A stretch of DNA of 64,000 nt, from contig CAZTPJ010000001.1 of the NCBI GenBank assembly GCA_964614515.1, positions 60,128-124,127 of the forward strand. Reading direction: 5' to 3'. Positions 9,129 through 18,303 of this stretch are shown one piece after another (positions within the stretch are counted from its first letter, which is position 1; every line of letters begins with the position of its first letter). The position numbers were made by a program, and so were the translations under genes. The DNA is from CAZTPJ01 sp964614515. Its GTDB lineage: Bacteria > Planctomycetota > Phycisphaerae > Phycisphaerales > UBA1924. The notes beneath the pieces are model-generated. The model did not search any database and had not been told where the DNA came from. It saw only the letters and a program-made list of their open reading frames with translations.

Positions 9129-9686
9129 ATGTCCGCGCCTCCGCTTATCTCGACACCGCGACTCACGCTCACCTGGCCCGCGCCCGAGCAGATCGACGGG
9201 TACTACAACGCCATCATCGGCACCGACATCTTCGACACGCTGATCTGGGATGGTCCGACGAGTCCTGGTGACCTGCACGACTATTGGAAGCATGCCATCA
9301 ACACGCCCGTCGATGACCTCACGCAACACTTCAACCTCGCCGTCATAGAGAACGCCTCGAGCGCGATGATCGGCGGCATCAGCTGGCGACCCGTGAACAA
9401 CAACCCCGAAATCATCGATATCGGCTACGCCTTCGCAAAGCCCTTCCACGGGCGCGGCTACGCCACCGAAGCGGTGGGGGCGCTGACCGACTTCGGCTTT
9501 CGCAACCGGCGTGCCGAGCGCGTCTTCGCGACGGTCTTTGTCGACAATGTGGCCTCGCGGCGCGTGCTTGAAAAGTGCGGTTTCGCCCATGAAGGCACGC
9601 TGCGCCGCGCTGTCTGCAAACGCGGCCAGTGGCGCGATGAGTGGATGCTCGCCATCACGCGGCCGCAGTGGAGCGAACGCGCCTGA
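9129..9686 (+). CDS. GNAT-family N-acetyltransferase (RimJ/RimL-like)
   Basis: A 185-residue acetyl-CoA-dependent acetyltransferase. The opening ISTPRLTLTWP is typical of the RimJ/RimL branch. IGYAFAKPFHGRGYATEAV contains the acetyl-CoA pyrophosphate loop, and VFVDNVASRRVLEKCGFAHEG is the C-terminal family signature. The ATG at 9129 was chosen because the upstream reading frame runs through R1 palindromes. Target could be a ribosomal protein N-terminus, an antibiotic or another small amine; sequence does not decide. Confidence 0.88.
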   Translation: MSAPPLISTPRLTLTWPAPEQIDGYYNAIIGTDIFDTLIWDGPTSPGDLHDYWKHAINTPVDDLTQHFNLAVIENASSAMIGGISWRPVNNNPEIIDIGYAFAKPFHGRGYATEAVGALTDFGFRNRRAERVFATVFVDNVASRRVLEKCGFAHEGTLRRAVCKRGQWRDEWMLAITRPQWSERA

Positions 9687-9715
9687 ACCAACCGCCGAAA
9701 CAGGAGGATGCACAC

Positions 9716-10174
9716 ATGCACGTCAAGCGCGCCCTGAATCGCTTTGATCATGTGGTCGCCACGGCCATGGAGCGCTACGGCCACTTGCTCCACCGCATCA
9801 CGCTCGGCCTCGTCTTCATCTGGTTCGGCACGCTCAAACTCGTCGGCGTCTCCACCGCCACATCCATCATCGCCCACACGGTTTTCATCGGCTCGCCGCA
9901 AACCACCGTGCCCATTCTCGGCCTCTGGGAGGCCGTGATCGGCGTGTGCCTGATTGTTCGGCCATTGGTCCGCGTAGCGATTTTGCTTCTGGCGGTGCGC
10001 CTTGTCGGCACGCTGCTGGCGCTGGTCATCATGCGCGAGGCGTGCTTTCAATCGACACCCTGGGCGCCGACCATCGAGGGCCAGTTCCTCATCAAGGACT
10101 TGATGCTCTTTGGCGCCGCGATGGTCATCGGCGGCACGGTGCGCGCTCAACCGCCCGCCGGCGTGCGACATTGA
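9716..10174 (+). CDS. DoxX/YkgB-like integral membrane protein
   Basis: 152 residues with four hydrophobic segments (around ITLGLVFIWFGTLKLVGV, LGLWEAVIGVCLIV, VAILLLAVRLVGTLLALVIM and FLIKDLMLFGAAMVIGG). The GLVFIWFGTLK opening and the IKDLMLFGAAMVI ending resemble the DoxX/DUF417 superfamily of small four-helix membrane proteins. AGGAGG stands 7 bases before the ATG at 9716. It ends 7 bases before the convergent peptidase gene. Specific function unknown. Confidence 0.72.
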   Translation: MHVKRALNRFDHVVATAMERYGHLLHRITLGLVFIWFGTLKLVGVSTATSIIAHTVFIGSPQTTVPILGLWEAVIGVCLIVRPLVRVAILLLAVRLVGTLLALVIMREACFQSTPWAPTIEGQFLIKDLMLFGAAMVIGGTVRAQPPAGVRH

Positions 10175-10181
10175 CGCCCGA

Positions 10182-11924
10182 TCAGATCGGCAGTTTGTCC
10201 AGTTCCTTCTGCACGCGATCCGCCAGACGCGACATCATCGACGCGCTGAAGTCAAACTTCAATCCCGCCGCCTCAAACAACTCCGGCAGCGGACGACTCC
10301 CGCCCAGCGACAGCGCCCGCTGATACGACTCCACGGCCGTGCGCTCGCCCTCTTCCAGCGCCCGCACCCACAGTTGCAGCGAGCCGAGCAGGGCGATGCC
10401 ATACTCGATGTAATACATCGGCGCGGTGAACAGGTGCGGCTGGCGATGCCATGCGATCTCCCGCAGGCGCTCCATCCCGCTCCACGACACACCGGGACCG
10501 AATCGCTCATCGAGCGAGATCCAGTGCCGCACGCGCTCCTCGCGCGTGTGCGTTGGATGGCGATACATCCAGTGCTGAAAGGCGTCGATTGTCGCGATCC
10601 ACGGCAGGATGGCCATCGAAGATTCGAGATGCCGCCGCTGCGCCCGCGCGTGGTCCGCATCGCTGGGGTAAAACGCGTCGCGCCCGCCCCAGTGACGCAT
10701 CGTGAGCAGTTCCATCGACATGCTGGCGACTTCGGCGAACTCAATCGGCGAGTGGCGATAATGCACCAGCGGCTCATCCGCGCACAGCATCGCGTGAAAC
10801 GCATGGCCGGCTTCATGCACCATCGTCTCGACATCGCGGTGCAGCCCGGCCGCGTTCATGAAGATGAACGGCTTGCGCTGCCGATCGCGCATGGAGAGAT
10901 ACCCGCCGGGCGCCTTGCCCCGGCGCGAATCAAGATCAAGCATCGCGCCATCATCGGCGCCACGCGCTTCCGAGCCGTCGCCCAGCGTTTCAAACAGCCC
11001 CGCCAGTCGCCCGTCGAGACGACGGAACACGGCGCGGGACTTGCGAACAAGGTCCACGCCGCCCTCGAACGGCCGGAGCGCCTCGCGACCCTTGACATCC
11101 ACCGCCATGTCCCACGGCCGAAGTTCATCGACGCCGAGCGCGGCCTTGCGCTGCTCGCTGAGCCGGCGCATCAGCGGCACGAACACGCGGGCGCACGAAT
11201 CGTGATACGCCTCGCACTCCCTGGGCGTGTAGTCAAACCGCCGCTTGGCCTTGAACGTGTATTCGACATACGTCGCAAAGCCCGCGTTCCTCGCCATCGT
11301 GTCGCGAAGCCCCACGAGCCGGTCGAAAATGCCGTCGATCCGCTCGGCATCCTTCGCCCGGCGGTCGGCCACGAGTCGCCATGTCTCTTCGCGCACCGTG
11401 CGATCCGTCGATTCCTGATACTTGCCCATCTGCGGCAGCGTGCGCTCTTCGCCCTGATACATCACCGTCATCGCCCCGCAGATCTGCTGATACTCCGTCG
11501 AGAGTTTCTCCTCTTCCGTCTGAATCGGCACGTTCTCCTGTCGAAAGAGTTCCACGGCCGCGATCGTGTCCCGCGCGAGCACTTCATACCGCCGTGCATC
11601 AAGCGGGAATTGTCTGGTGAGTTCCGCCTGTCGCTTGTCGAGTTCGAAAGCGCGTGGCTTCAGCCGCGGCTGGATCTCTTCGACGAAGCGCATGTACGCC
11701 GCCTGGGCCGCTTTGTCGTCGGTGCGGCAGGTCATCGTGATGTACAGGTTGGCTTCCGCCTCATTGGTGGCGGCGTCAAGATCGCTGCGATCGCGCAGCC
11801 ACCGCTCAAAGGCGGCGGGCGAGGCGATGTCGCGCCCGGCGAGATCATCGAGCAGCGGCTCGAGATGGTCCCATGATGTCGCATCAACCGCGTCGGACAC
11901 GAATGAGTCGGCATGTGCTGTCAT
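10182..11924 (-). CDS. M3-family zinc oligopeptidase (oligoendopeptidase F-like)
   Basis: 580 residues, cytoplasmic (no signal peptide), expected to cleave short peptides. The zinc-binding signature VHEAGHAFHAM lies near residue 370, and the downstream EVASMSMELL supplies the third ligand glutamate region. The N-terminal helical half is typical for M3 enzymes that enclose the active site in a deep channel. Length agrees with PepF-type members. Confidence 0.9.
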   Translation of the reverse strand: MTAHADSFVSDAVDATSWDHLEPLLDDLAGRDIASPAAFERWLRDRSDLDAATNEAEANLYITMTCRTDDKAAQAAYMRFVEEIQPRLKPRAFELDKRQAELTRQFPLDARRYEVLARDTIAAVELFRQENVPIQTEEEKLSTEYQQICGAMTVMYQGEERTLPQMGKYQESTDRTVREETWRLVADRRAKDAERIDGIFDRLVGLRDTMARNAGFATYVEYTFKAKRRFDYTPRECEAYHDSCARVFVPLMRRLSEQRKAALGVDELRPWDMAVDVKGREALRPFEGGVDLVRKSRAVFRRLDGRLAGLFETLGDGSEARGADDGAMLDLDSRRGKAPGGYLSMRDRQRKPFIFMNAAGLHRDVETMVHEAGHAFHAMLCADEPLVHYRHSPIEFAEVASMSMELLTMRHWGGRDAFYPSDADHARAQRRHLESSMAILPWIATIDAFQHWMYRHPTHTREERVRHWISLDERFGPGVSWSGMERLREIAWHRQPHLFTAPMYYIEYGIALLGSLQLWVRALEEGERTAVESYQRALSLGGSRPLPELFEAAGLKFDFSASMMSRLADRVQKELDKLPI

Positions 11925-12078
11925 CGAATCAGACTCCCTTGCAGTTCCCGCGCGATCGGCGAGCCGCGCATGTCGCGCACCGGATTCCAGTTATACATCA
12001 GTCCGCTGTGCCGGTTGAGCCGAGTGGTTCCCCGGTGACACGCCGACTTGACGGGCATCATACGCGCGCCCGCGCATG

Positions 12079-12108
12079 AAAAACGCCCCGCGAGGCTCGC
12101 GGGGCGCT
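12079..12108 (-). terminator. Intrinsic terminator after the ClpP-like gene
   Basis: Read on the minus strand, a GC-rich hairpin (GCGCCCCGCG with CGCGGGGCG) is followed by five T residues. It lies about 30 bases past the stop codon of the gene at 12138-13406. Confidence 0.85.
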
Positions 12109-12137
12109 GGAGAAGTTCGCAACACCGGACCGCCGCG

Positions 12138-13406
12138 TTATCGCATCAGATCACGCAGCAGTTTTTCGTTCTGTTCCACCCACTCGTCGAACTGGGAATC
12201 AAGCATGCCCAGCGTGAGCAGCTTGTGGTTCGGATTGTTCTTGCACATCGCCTTGATCTGGTCGAACGCCCGCCGGGCACGCCCGACGAACGGCGCCCGC
12301 TCGCGGCGATCCTGAATGCCCTGGGCAACCTGAATCGACGTGGCGTAGGTATCCCAGTATTCCTGAAGTTTGATCTGATCCTCATAGGTCTTTTCGCGGA
12401 ACTGCATCTGCATCTGTTCCGCCTGTGAAACCGGCCACATGATGCCCGGAACCGGCGAACCGACCCATTCGATCTCTCCGACCTTGAGCAGCTTTTCGAG
12501 TTCCTGCAGCGTGTCGGCCGTGCCCTTGGAGAACTTGAACTTCGCGGCCTGGGTGGAATCGAACGTGAGAATCTTGTCGCCTGGGTTGACCAGATGATCG
12601 CCTTCCTCGTTCTGATACCATGTGACATCGCCGTTGGCGTCGATCGTCGCGGAAAGCGGTTCAAGGATCTGCATCGACCGCATGATCTTGGGGTCATACC
12701 CGCCGCGGGCGGAAATCTGCTCCATCATGTACAGCACTTCTTCAAGGCCGCGACCTGCCATGGCGGTCATCGGCCCCGACCAGCCGGTGCAGCCGCCATA
12801 GGCCGCCTTGGTCGTGAAGTAGATCTCGGGGATCGCGTGCGCCGTCATCGCGGCCGCGGAAATCGCCCACTCGATCCACGCCACCACGCGGAAGCGAGGC
12901 TTGAACTCTTCGTGGATGATGTCGGACAGACGCTTGATCTCGAGCAGCGCGCCGCCGCCGGAGTTGATCCGGAAGACCACGATGTCAACCTGATCGCGTT
13001 CAAGAACCGGAATCGCCCGGCGAAGCGTCTCGGCCGTCATGTACATGCCGACCATGTCCTTGTCCCCGCCCTCGCCGAGCGTGATCACCGCCGCACGCGT
13101 CACACCGGGGCGACGCGTCGCAGGCTTGGGATCGGCGGGCTTGACGGCCTCCGGCCCCGCCACCGGCTTCGCCGCGTCGCGTTCAACCGACTTTACGTCG
13201 GCCGGCGCCACCACCTGCACCGTCTCGATCCCCGCGATCTTCACCCGAATCCACAACCAACCGTCAACCTCGCGCTCGATCGCGCCGCGATACACCGTGC
13301 CGTTGTTCAACGTCACGACATCCTCGGCCCGCACGCCGGCCACGCCCAGCATCATCGCCGCGATCACCGCGAGTACTTTCGTCCACATTCTGGTTTGCAT
13401 CTTCAT
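12138..13406 (-). CDS. Exported ClpP/SppA-like protease-fold protein with intact candidate serine
   Basis: 422 residues with a signal peptide ending near VRAEDV. Residues 30-77 form a small beta-rich module (VVTLNNGTVYRGAIERE ... VVAPADVKSVER). From about 105 comes a ClpP/crotonase-type domain: VVFRINSGGGALLEI (147-152) forms the oxyanion-type glycine turn, and WIEWAISAAAMTA places Ser183 where SppA and NfeD-type proteases carry the nucleophile. A long helical tail follows. Function is probably periplasmic proteolysis or a related fold role. The paralogue immediately upstream (13465-14880) lacks these residues. Confidence 0.75.
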   Translation of the reverse strand: MKMQTRMWTKVLAVIAAMMLGVAGVRAEDVVTLNNGTVYRGAIEREVDGWLWIRVKIAGIETVQVVAPADVKSVERDAAKPVAGPEAVKPADPKPATRRPGVTRAAVITLGEGGDKDMVGMYMTAETLRRAIPVLERDQVDIVVFRINSGGGALLEIKRLSDIIHEEFKPRFRVVAWIEWAISAAAMTAHAIPEIYFTTKAAYGGCTGWSGPMTAMAGRGLEEVLYMMEQISARGGYDPKIMRSMQILEPLSATIDANGDVTWYQNEEGDHLVNPGDKILTFDSTQAAKFKFSKGTADTLQELEKLLKVGEIEWVGSPVPGIMWPVSQAEQMQMQFREKTYEDQIKLQEYWDTYATSIQVAQGIQDRRERAPFVGRARRAFDQIKAMCKNNPNHKLLTLGMLDSQFDEWVEQNEKLLRDLMR

Positions 13407-13464
13407 GGTCGATTCCTCTCATCTCAACGCTTCGCAACCTGACGCGAAGGTCGTCGTGTTCCGA

Positions 13465-14880
13465 TCACCGCCTGTCCTGCATCTGTTCGAGTTGAATCCG
13501 CTTCTTGATGATCTCGAGCGTGTTCTTGTCCGGCACGCCCTCCGCCCGCGGATCAAGGCACTCTTCGTACCGTTCGATCAGCCGGATGATCTCGTCGAGC
13601 TTGCGCTGCTGACGCCCGCGGGCCTGCGTGCGCTCGCGATACTCGCCCGGCGGCTCAACCTGGATCTCTTCGAACTCCTGCCACATCCGTCGAAGGTCGC
13701 GGCCGTACATCGCGATTCCCTGACGCCACTGCGACAGAATCGCCTCGGCCCGCCCGTTGAGGATCGTGTGGTTCCGCGCGATCCCAAGCCGAAAGAGCAG
13801 ATCTTCCAGCGTGTCCACCGTGCCCTTGGAGACCTTGAGTTTCTCGGCCAGGTCCGCACGAAGCGTCAACACGTCGTTGCCTTCGCCGGTCACGCGCTCC
13901 CGCACCGTGTCGGCGAACGCTTCAAGCCGCCCGTTGTCCGCGAGCAGAAACTCGCCCGGCTCGGGGAGTCGCTCATGGAAGACCGGCGTGTCGCCGTCCA
14001 TCGAATAACTCAGCACGTATTCCAGAAGCATCATCGCGTTGACGATCTTCGGGTCATACCCGCCCTGAATCGCCATGCCCCGGGCCGTGGCGCCGAACAG
14101 CGAGTACATCTTCTGCCGCACGACTTCGTCGCCGAAACTGCCGTAGTAGATATCGAGTCCGCCGAGGCCGCCCATCTTGCCCCGGCTGTGGAAGTAGATG
14201 TTCGGGCACGAGAGCGGAATGAACGCCCCGCCGCCCATCGCGTTCTTCACCCAGAACACGATCTCAGGCGTCTTTTCCCACTCGCGCGGGATGTCGCGGA
14301 AGAACATCGGCGCGATGTCTCCCGCCCGCATCATGTCAGAAAGGTTGATCATCGTGTCGTCGGTCAGTTCCTGCAGACCCTCATACAGCGACCAGTCATT
14401 GTTCATCACAACGATCAGGTAATCCGGCTGCATCCGACGCGCATCACGCAGCGCATCGCGGATCGGCGTCTGCGAAATGTCCGTCGGGAACCATCCCTTG
14501 AGTTCCATCACATACACGGACTTGACGTTGCTGCCGGGATCCACGGCCGCGGCCGCTTTCGCAACGTTGGCCTTCGCTTCCTTTGGCGCCTCTTCCTTGG
14601 GCACGCCGCGTTCGACCTTGAGGATGTCCGCCTTGGCATAAGTCGCTTCGGCCTCGATCCCGGCCACGCGAACCTTGAACACCACATGCGTGTCCGTCTC
14701 AGACACGAACGTCCCTTCGACGATCTGCCCGGACTTCATGATGAGCATGTCGTTGCTGGTCTGTGTCACCGCGGTCGAACTCGCCGCCTGCGAGACGCCA
14801 GCCGCGAACGTCAGCGCCGCCGCCGCGCCCACACACGCCGCCCCGAGCACGCGCCTCATCGTTGATCGTTTCATCTTCAT
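13465..14880 (-). CDS. Exported ClpP-like paralogue with degenerate active site
   Basis: 471 residues, signal peptide at the N-terminus, then the same beta module as its neighbour (MLIMKSGQIVEGTFV ... KADILKVERG). In the ClpP-like domain the glycine turn is replaced by MNNDWSLYEG (from 159) and the serine position by NAMGGGAFIPL (Gly216), so catalysis by the SppA mechanism looks lost. Shared segments such as GGYDPKI, LKVSKGTVDTLEDLL and the NIYFHSRGKMGG region confirm common ancestry. The 58-base gap suggests one operon. The partners may act together, one catalytic and one structural. Confidence 0.75.
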   Translation of the reverse strand: MKMKRSTMRRVLGAACVGAAAALTFAAGVSQAASSTAVTQTSNDMLIMKSGQIVEGTFVSETDTHVVFKVRVAGIEAEATYAKADILKVERGVPKEEAPKEAKANVAKAAAAVDPGSNVKSVYVMELKGWFPTDISQTPIRDALRDARRMQPDYLIVVMNNDWSLYEGLQELTDDTMINLSDMMRAGDIAPMFFRDIPREWEKTPEIVFWVKNAMGGGAFIPLSCPNIYFHSRGKMGGLGGLDIYYGSFGDEVVRQKMYSLFGATARGMAIQGGYDPKIVNAMMLLEYVLSYSMDGDTPVFHERLPEPGEFLLADNGRLEAFADTVRERVTGEGNDVLTLRADLAEKLKVSKGTVDTLEDLLFRLGIARNHTILNGRAEAILSQWRQGIAMYGRDLRRMWQEFEEIQVEPPGEYRERTQARGRQQRKLDEIIRLIERYEECLDPRAEGVPDKNTLEIIKKRIQLEQMQDRR

Positions 14881-15060
14881 ATCCGTGTCCTCGCTTCAAA
14901 TCGCTGTGATCGCAAACCATACCGTGGTTCGCCCGCCCGCTCCATGCATCGCACACGGCCGTACATGGCCGCGACTTCACACACTTCGACACATCCATCT
15001 GTCGTCGCCGGAATCGGCGCCGCCGCTCGATACCGGACAACCGACGCCCGGTTCGCCCAA

Positions 15061-16299
15061 TTAGACGCCCAGACGCCTCGCAAGTTCCAACGCCTCGGCC
15101 CGGGAACGCACCCGGCCCTCCAACTGAGCATCATACACGCTTTCCAACGCTCGGCGAAATCCCGGCCCCGGCTCGAATCCAAGCGACACAAGGTCATCCC
15201 CAGTCACCCATGCCTGCGGGAAAACCCCAATTCCATCAGATTCCAGGTGTTCAACGTCGCGATTCACGCTCGCCGCAACCTCGGCGTCGATCGCCGCCGC
15301 CAGCACCATCCCCTCCGCGAACCATCGGCCCGCCGCCGCACGCTTTCGCCCGGCGACGCCCGCTTCGCTCCACCCCGCCAGGATGAAATCGGCGACGGCC
15401 GCGATACCACGCACGGCCTCGGACTCGTCGTTGCTCAGACACAGCGCCGATCGCAATGTACCCACCCGCGCACCAACCGCGCCCGCCGAACCCGCGCGAT
15501 CGGTCGCCCACGCGGTCAGCGCACACGCGAACGACACGTCAGGCGGCAAACGGCCGAGAACTTCGCGGTTTGTACCCTCACCTCCATCCATCAACACCTG
15601 CGGCGTCAGGCCAAGATCATCAAGCAGCGCCACGCCCGTCACGCGCGAGGGATGCACAAGAATCCGCCGCAGTTCATCGCCGATGCGTTCGCGGCTGACG
15701 CCCTGGAGTTCGGCGGCGTGTCGTTGGATGGCCGCGGCCGTGGCCGGGTCGATCGTGAAGCCGAGTCTCGCGGCGAGTCTGACGGCGCGCAGCGCGCGCA
15801 GGTGATCCTCGGCGAGTCGCGCGTCGGGATCGCCCACGGCCCGCAGCAGCCGCGAACGCAGATCTTCCACACCGCCCACGAAGTCGATCACGCCTGCCTG
15901 TCCACCGCTCGATGCGAGCGGGTCGAGAAACAGCGCGTTGATCGTGAAGTCGCGACGCTGTGCATCATGCTTCGCATCCGAAAACGTCACGGCGTCGGGG
16001 CGGCGGCGATCCGTATATGGCCCTTCGGATCGAAACGTCGCGACCTCGATCGTCACGTGTCCCTGCCGCACGAGGATGACGCCGAAGGATGCGCCCACGT
16101 CGGCCGTGCGGGGAAAGAGCGAGCGAATGCGATCGGGGGTGGCGTCGGTGGCGACGTCGTAGTCTGTCGGTTCGAGTCCGAGGAGTTCATCGCGCACGCA
16201 TCCGCCGGCGAAGAATGCGACATGTCCCGCGTCGCGCAGCGTGCGAACGATGCCCGTGGCGGTCCGTCGCGCGTGCGCGGAATCCGAGTGTCGCGCCAT
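15061..16299 (-). CDS. CCA tRNA nucleotidyltransferase / poly(A) polymerase family
   Basis: 412 residues. Class II nucleotidyltransferase motifs are clear: AGGCVRDELLG (32-37), DYDVAT with the catalytic Asp46 and Asp48, RRDFTINAL, and the helical neck segment EDHLRALRAVRLAARLGF. It should add or repair the 3' CCA of tRNA, although close relatives are poly(A) polymerases; sequence alone does not separate them. A C-terminal helical body without an HD motif completes the protein. Confidence 0.88.
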   Translation of the reverse strand: MARHSDSAHARRTATGIVRTLRDAGHVAFFAGGCVRDELLGLEPTDYDVATDATPDRIRSLFPRTADVGASFGVILVRQGHVTIEVATFRSEGPYTDRRRPDAVTFSDAKHDAQRRDFTINALFLDPLASSGGQAGVIDFVGGVEDLRSRLLRAVGDPDARLAEDHLRALRAVRLAARLGFTIDPATAAAIQRHAAELQGVSRERIGDELRRILVHPSRVTGVALLDDLGLTPQVLMDGGEGTNREVLGRLPPDVSFACALTAWATDRAGSAGAVGARVGTLRSALCLSNDESEAVRGIAAVADFILAGWSEAGVAGRKRAAAGRWFAEGMVLAAAIDAEVAASVNRDVEHLESDGIGVFPQAWVTGDDLVSLGFEPGPGFRRALESVYDAQLEGRVRSRAEALELARRLGV

Positions 16300-16398
16300 G
16301 ACCAGATGCTAATCCCGCGAATCGCCGCGATCCATCAGAGCACGAAGCGCAAGCGAGTGATTCTGCCTTCGGCATTGACGTGGTGCTGACTGGATCCC

Positions 16399-16507
16399 GT
16401 GGTGCGGGCGGCCCGCCTGCACTCATCCAATCTCTCTCCGATGGTGCGGGCGTCCCGCCTGCACCCATCCCTTTCTCTCCCGGTGGTGCGGGCGTCCCGC
16501 CCGCACC
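16399..16507. repeat. Array of three family A hairpins
   Basis: Copies at about 16399-16423, 16441-16467 and 16482-16507, spaced roughly 42 bases. Stems vary between copies but pairing is kept (for example GTGCGGGCG/CGCCCGCAC in the last). The array lies in the 277-base gap between the CCA enzyme and the acyl-CoA synthetase gene and ends about 40 bases before an R1 palindrome. Confidence 0.75.
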
Positions 16508-16550
16508 CGCGCACGGCCGATGCAACGGTCCTCCTGCACGGCGGAATCCG

Positions 16551-16574
16551 TTCGATCGCTTGCGCGATCGGCTC
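16551..16574 (-). repeat. Single family R1 palindrome
   Basis: The stem-loop CGATCGC-GCAA-GCGATCG on the minus strand, two bases downstream of the stop codon of the acyl-CoA synthetase, in the same orientation relative to that gene as the other post-stop copies. Confidence 0.85.
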
Positions 16575-16576
16575 TT

Positions 16577-18055
16577 TCATGTGTCCATGCTCTTCAGTTT
16601 CTCCGCCAGTTCCCGCCTCAAAATCTTCCCCGTCGGGTTTCGCGGCAACGCTTCGAGCACATGCAGGTCTCGCGGCACTTTGTACCCCGCCAGTCGCTCG
16701 CGACACCAGCCTTGCAGCGACTTCTCATCAAATGTCGCCCCCTCGGCGAGTTCGATAAACGCCACCGGAATCTCCCCGCGAATCGGATCGCGCAGGCCGA
16801 CCACCGCCGATGCGGCCACCGACGGATGCGCGTTGAGCACCTCTTCAATCTCCCGCGGGAACACGTTCTCGCCCCCGACGATCAGCATCTCTTTCAATCG
16901 CCCCGTGATGAACAAGTGCCCCTCATCATCGAAACGGCCCATGTCCCCGGTTCGAAAGTAGCCTTCCGCGTCAAACGCGGCCGCGGATTCCTCGGCCCGG
17001 TTGTAGTACCCGCGCATCACGTTTGGACCTTTGATCCGCACTTCGCCATCGCGCCCCGGCGGCAGGGCACGGCCAGAGTCAATGTCGATGATGCGCTCAT
17101 CAACCTCTGGCAGCGATCTTCCGACGGAATGCGGGCGATATTCCTCCGGCCGACACCAGTTGGTCACCGGCGCGGTCTCGGTCAGGCCATAGCCCTCATT
17201 GATGCGTACACCGAATCGCTCGTGAAATCGCCGTGCAATGTCATCGGGCAGCGGCTCGCCGCCGGAGACGACGAACTCGAGGCTTGCGAAATCCTCCGGC
17301 CCGGCATCTTTGACCTGAAGCAGCGCCCCGTACATCGACGGGATGCCGACGAACGCCGTCGGCCGATGCTCGCGGATCAACTTGACGATCTTCGCCGGCA
17401 CGAACCTGGCCGTATACACAATCCGGCACCCGAGCGTCAGCGGAACCAGCGTCAGCACCGTCAGCCCGAACGAGTGAAACTGCGGCAGCACGCCCATGAG
17501 CGTGTGTCGAGGCCCGAAGCCCACCCACTGCTGAATCTGACGGATGTTCGCCGTGAGATTCGCGTGCGTCAGCATCACCCCCTTGGGCTTGCCGCTCGTG
17601 CCCGAGGTGTAGAGCAGCACGGCCAGATCATCATCGCTCGCACTTGACGGCCAGCGCAGGTCAGGCATCGACTTGAAGTTGATCTGATCCATCCGCGACA
17701 GCGACTTCACACGCGGCTCATAGCCGAGATACTCGAGCATCGCCCCGGCCGAGATGATCGTGTCCGTCCCGCAATCGTCGATGACGAACTGAAGTTCATC
17801 GCGTTTGAGCAGGAAGTTCAGCGGCACGACCGTCTTGCCCACCATCCACCCCGCCAGCGCCGCGATGGCAAACGCGCCGCTCGTGGGCAGCAACACGCCC
17901 ACCGTCGGCGTCGTACAACGACGCTCAATCTCCGACGCGACGTGCATGGCGGCCACGAGGAGTTCCACGGCCTTGTATCGCCGTTGATCGTCGATGATCG
18001 CCACGCGCCGGGGCGACCGCACGCACGCACGAATGATCGGCCAATGAACGCTCAA
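16577..18055 (-). CDS. AMP-dependent acyl-CoA synthetase/ligase
   Basis: Activates a carboxylic acid, probably a fatty acid, as acyl-AMP then acyl-CoA. Motifs: the ATP P-loop YTSGTSGKPKGVMLTH (about 145-160), a gate and VVSGGEPLP, the GYGLTETAP adenine motif, the YFRTGDMGRFD region with its Asp, GRLKEMLIVGGENVFP hinge, and PRNPTGKILRREL with the catalytic lysine. I place the start at a TTG (18055) preceded by GGAG five bases upstream, giving 492 residues and a normal N-terminus. The upstream frame is open but reads like non-coding sequence. Confidence 0.85.
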   Translation of the reverse strand: MSVHWPIIRACVRSPRRVAIIDDQRRYKAVELLVAAMHVASEIERRCTTPTVGVLLPTSGAFAIAALAGWMVGKTVVPLNFLLKRDELQFVIDDCGTDTIISAGAMLEYLGYEPRVKSLSRMDQINFKSMPDLRWPSSASDDDLAVLLYTSGTSGKPKGVMLTHANLTANIRQIQQWVGFGPRHTLMGVLPQFHSFGLTVLTLVPLTLGCRIVYTARFVPAKIVKLIREHRPTAFVGIPSMYGALLQVKDAGPEDFASLEFVVSGGEPLPDDIARRFHERFGVRINEGYGLTETAPVTNWCRPEEYRPHSVGRSLPEVDERIIDIDSGRALPPGRDGEVRIKGPNVMRGYYNRAEESAAAFDAEGYFRTGDMGRFDDEGHLFITGRLKEMLIVGGENVFPREIEEVLNAHPSVAASAVVGLRDPIRGEIPVAFIELAEGATFDEKSLQGWCRERLAGYKVPRDLHVLEALPRNPTGKILRRELAEKLKSMDT

Positions 18056-18303
18056 AGCAGGCTCCGGGTCAGGGTTGGGGCTTCCACGGTCCGATAGAGT
18101 ATTCGTCCACGGGTCCGACGGGCGATCCGGGGACGGGGAACATATCGTGTACTCGGGCGTATAATCTGTCGTCGCGGCGGCCTCGCGGGGTCCGCCGTCA
18201 GTGCGTCGCCCGCCGAAAGGCCCCCGCATCGGCGATGCACAAGGCCGTATGGCCCTTGCGCGGCACACACGCCGACGCGATGTCCCGGCCCACGGAGCAG
18301 ACC

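Noticed and set aside
10110..11876. A 588-codon open frame antisense to the M3 peptidase
   Set aside because: The opposite strand encodes an intact zinc peptidase with the HEAGH motif; this frame is a compositional shadow.
16164..16180. A tRNA T-loop-like string (GGTTCGAGTCC)
   Set aside because: It lies in the coding sequence of the CCA-adding enzyme, and no acceptor or anticodon arms can be formed around it.
16399..16507. A CRISPR array
   Set aside because: Only three imperfect units are present, each itself palindromic, with short irregular spacers and no cas genes.
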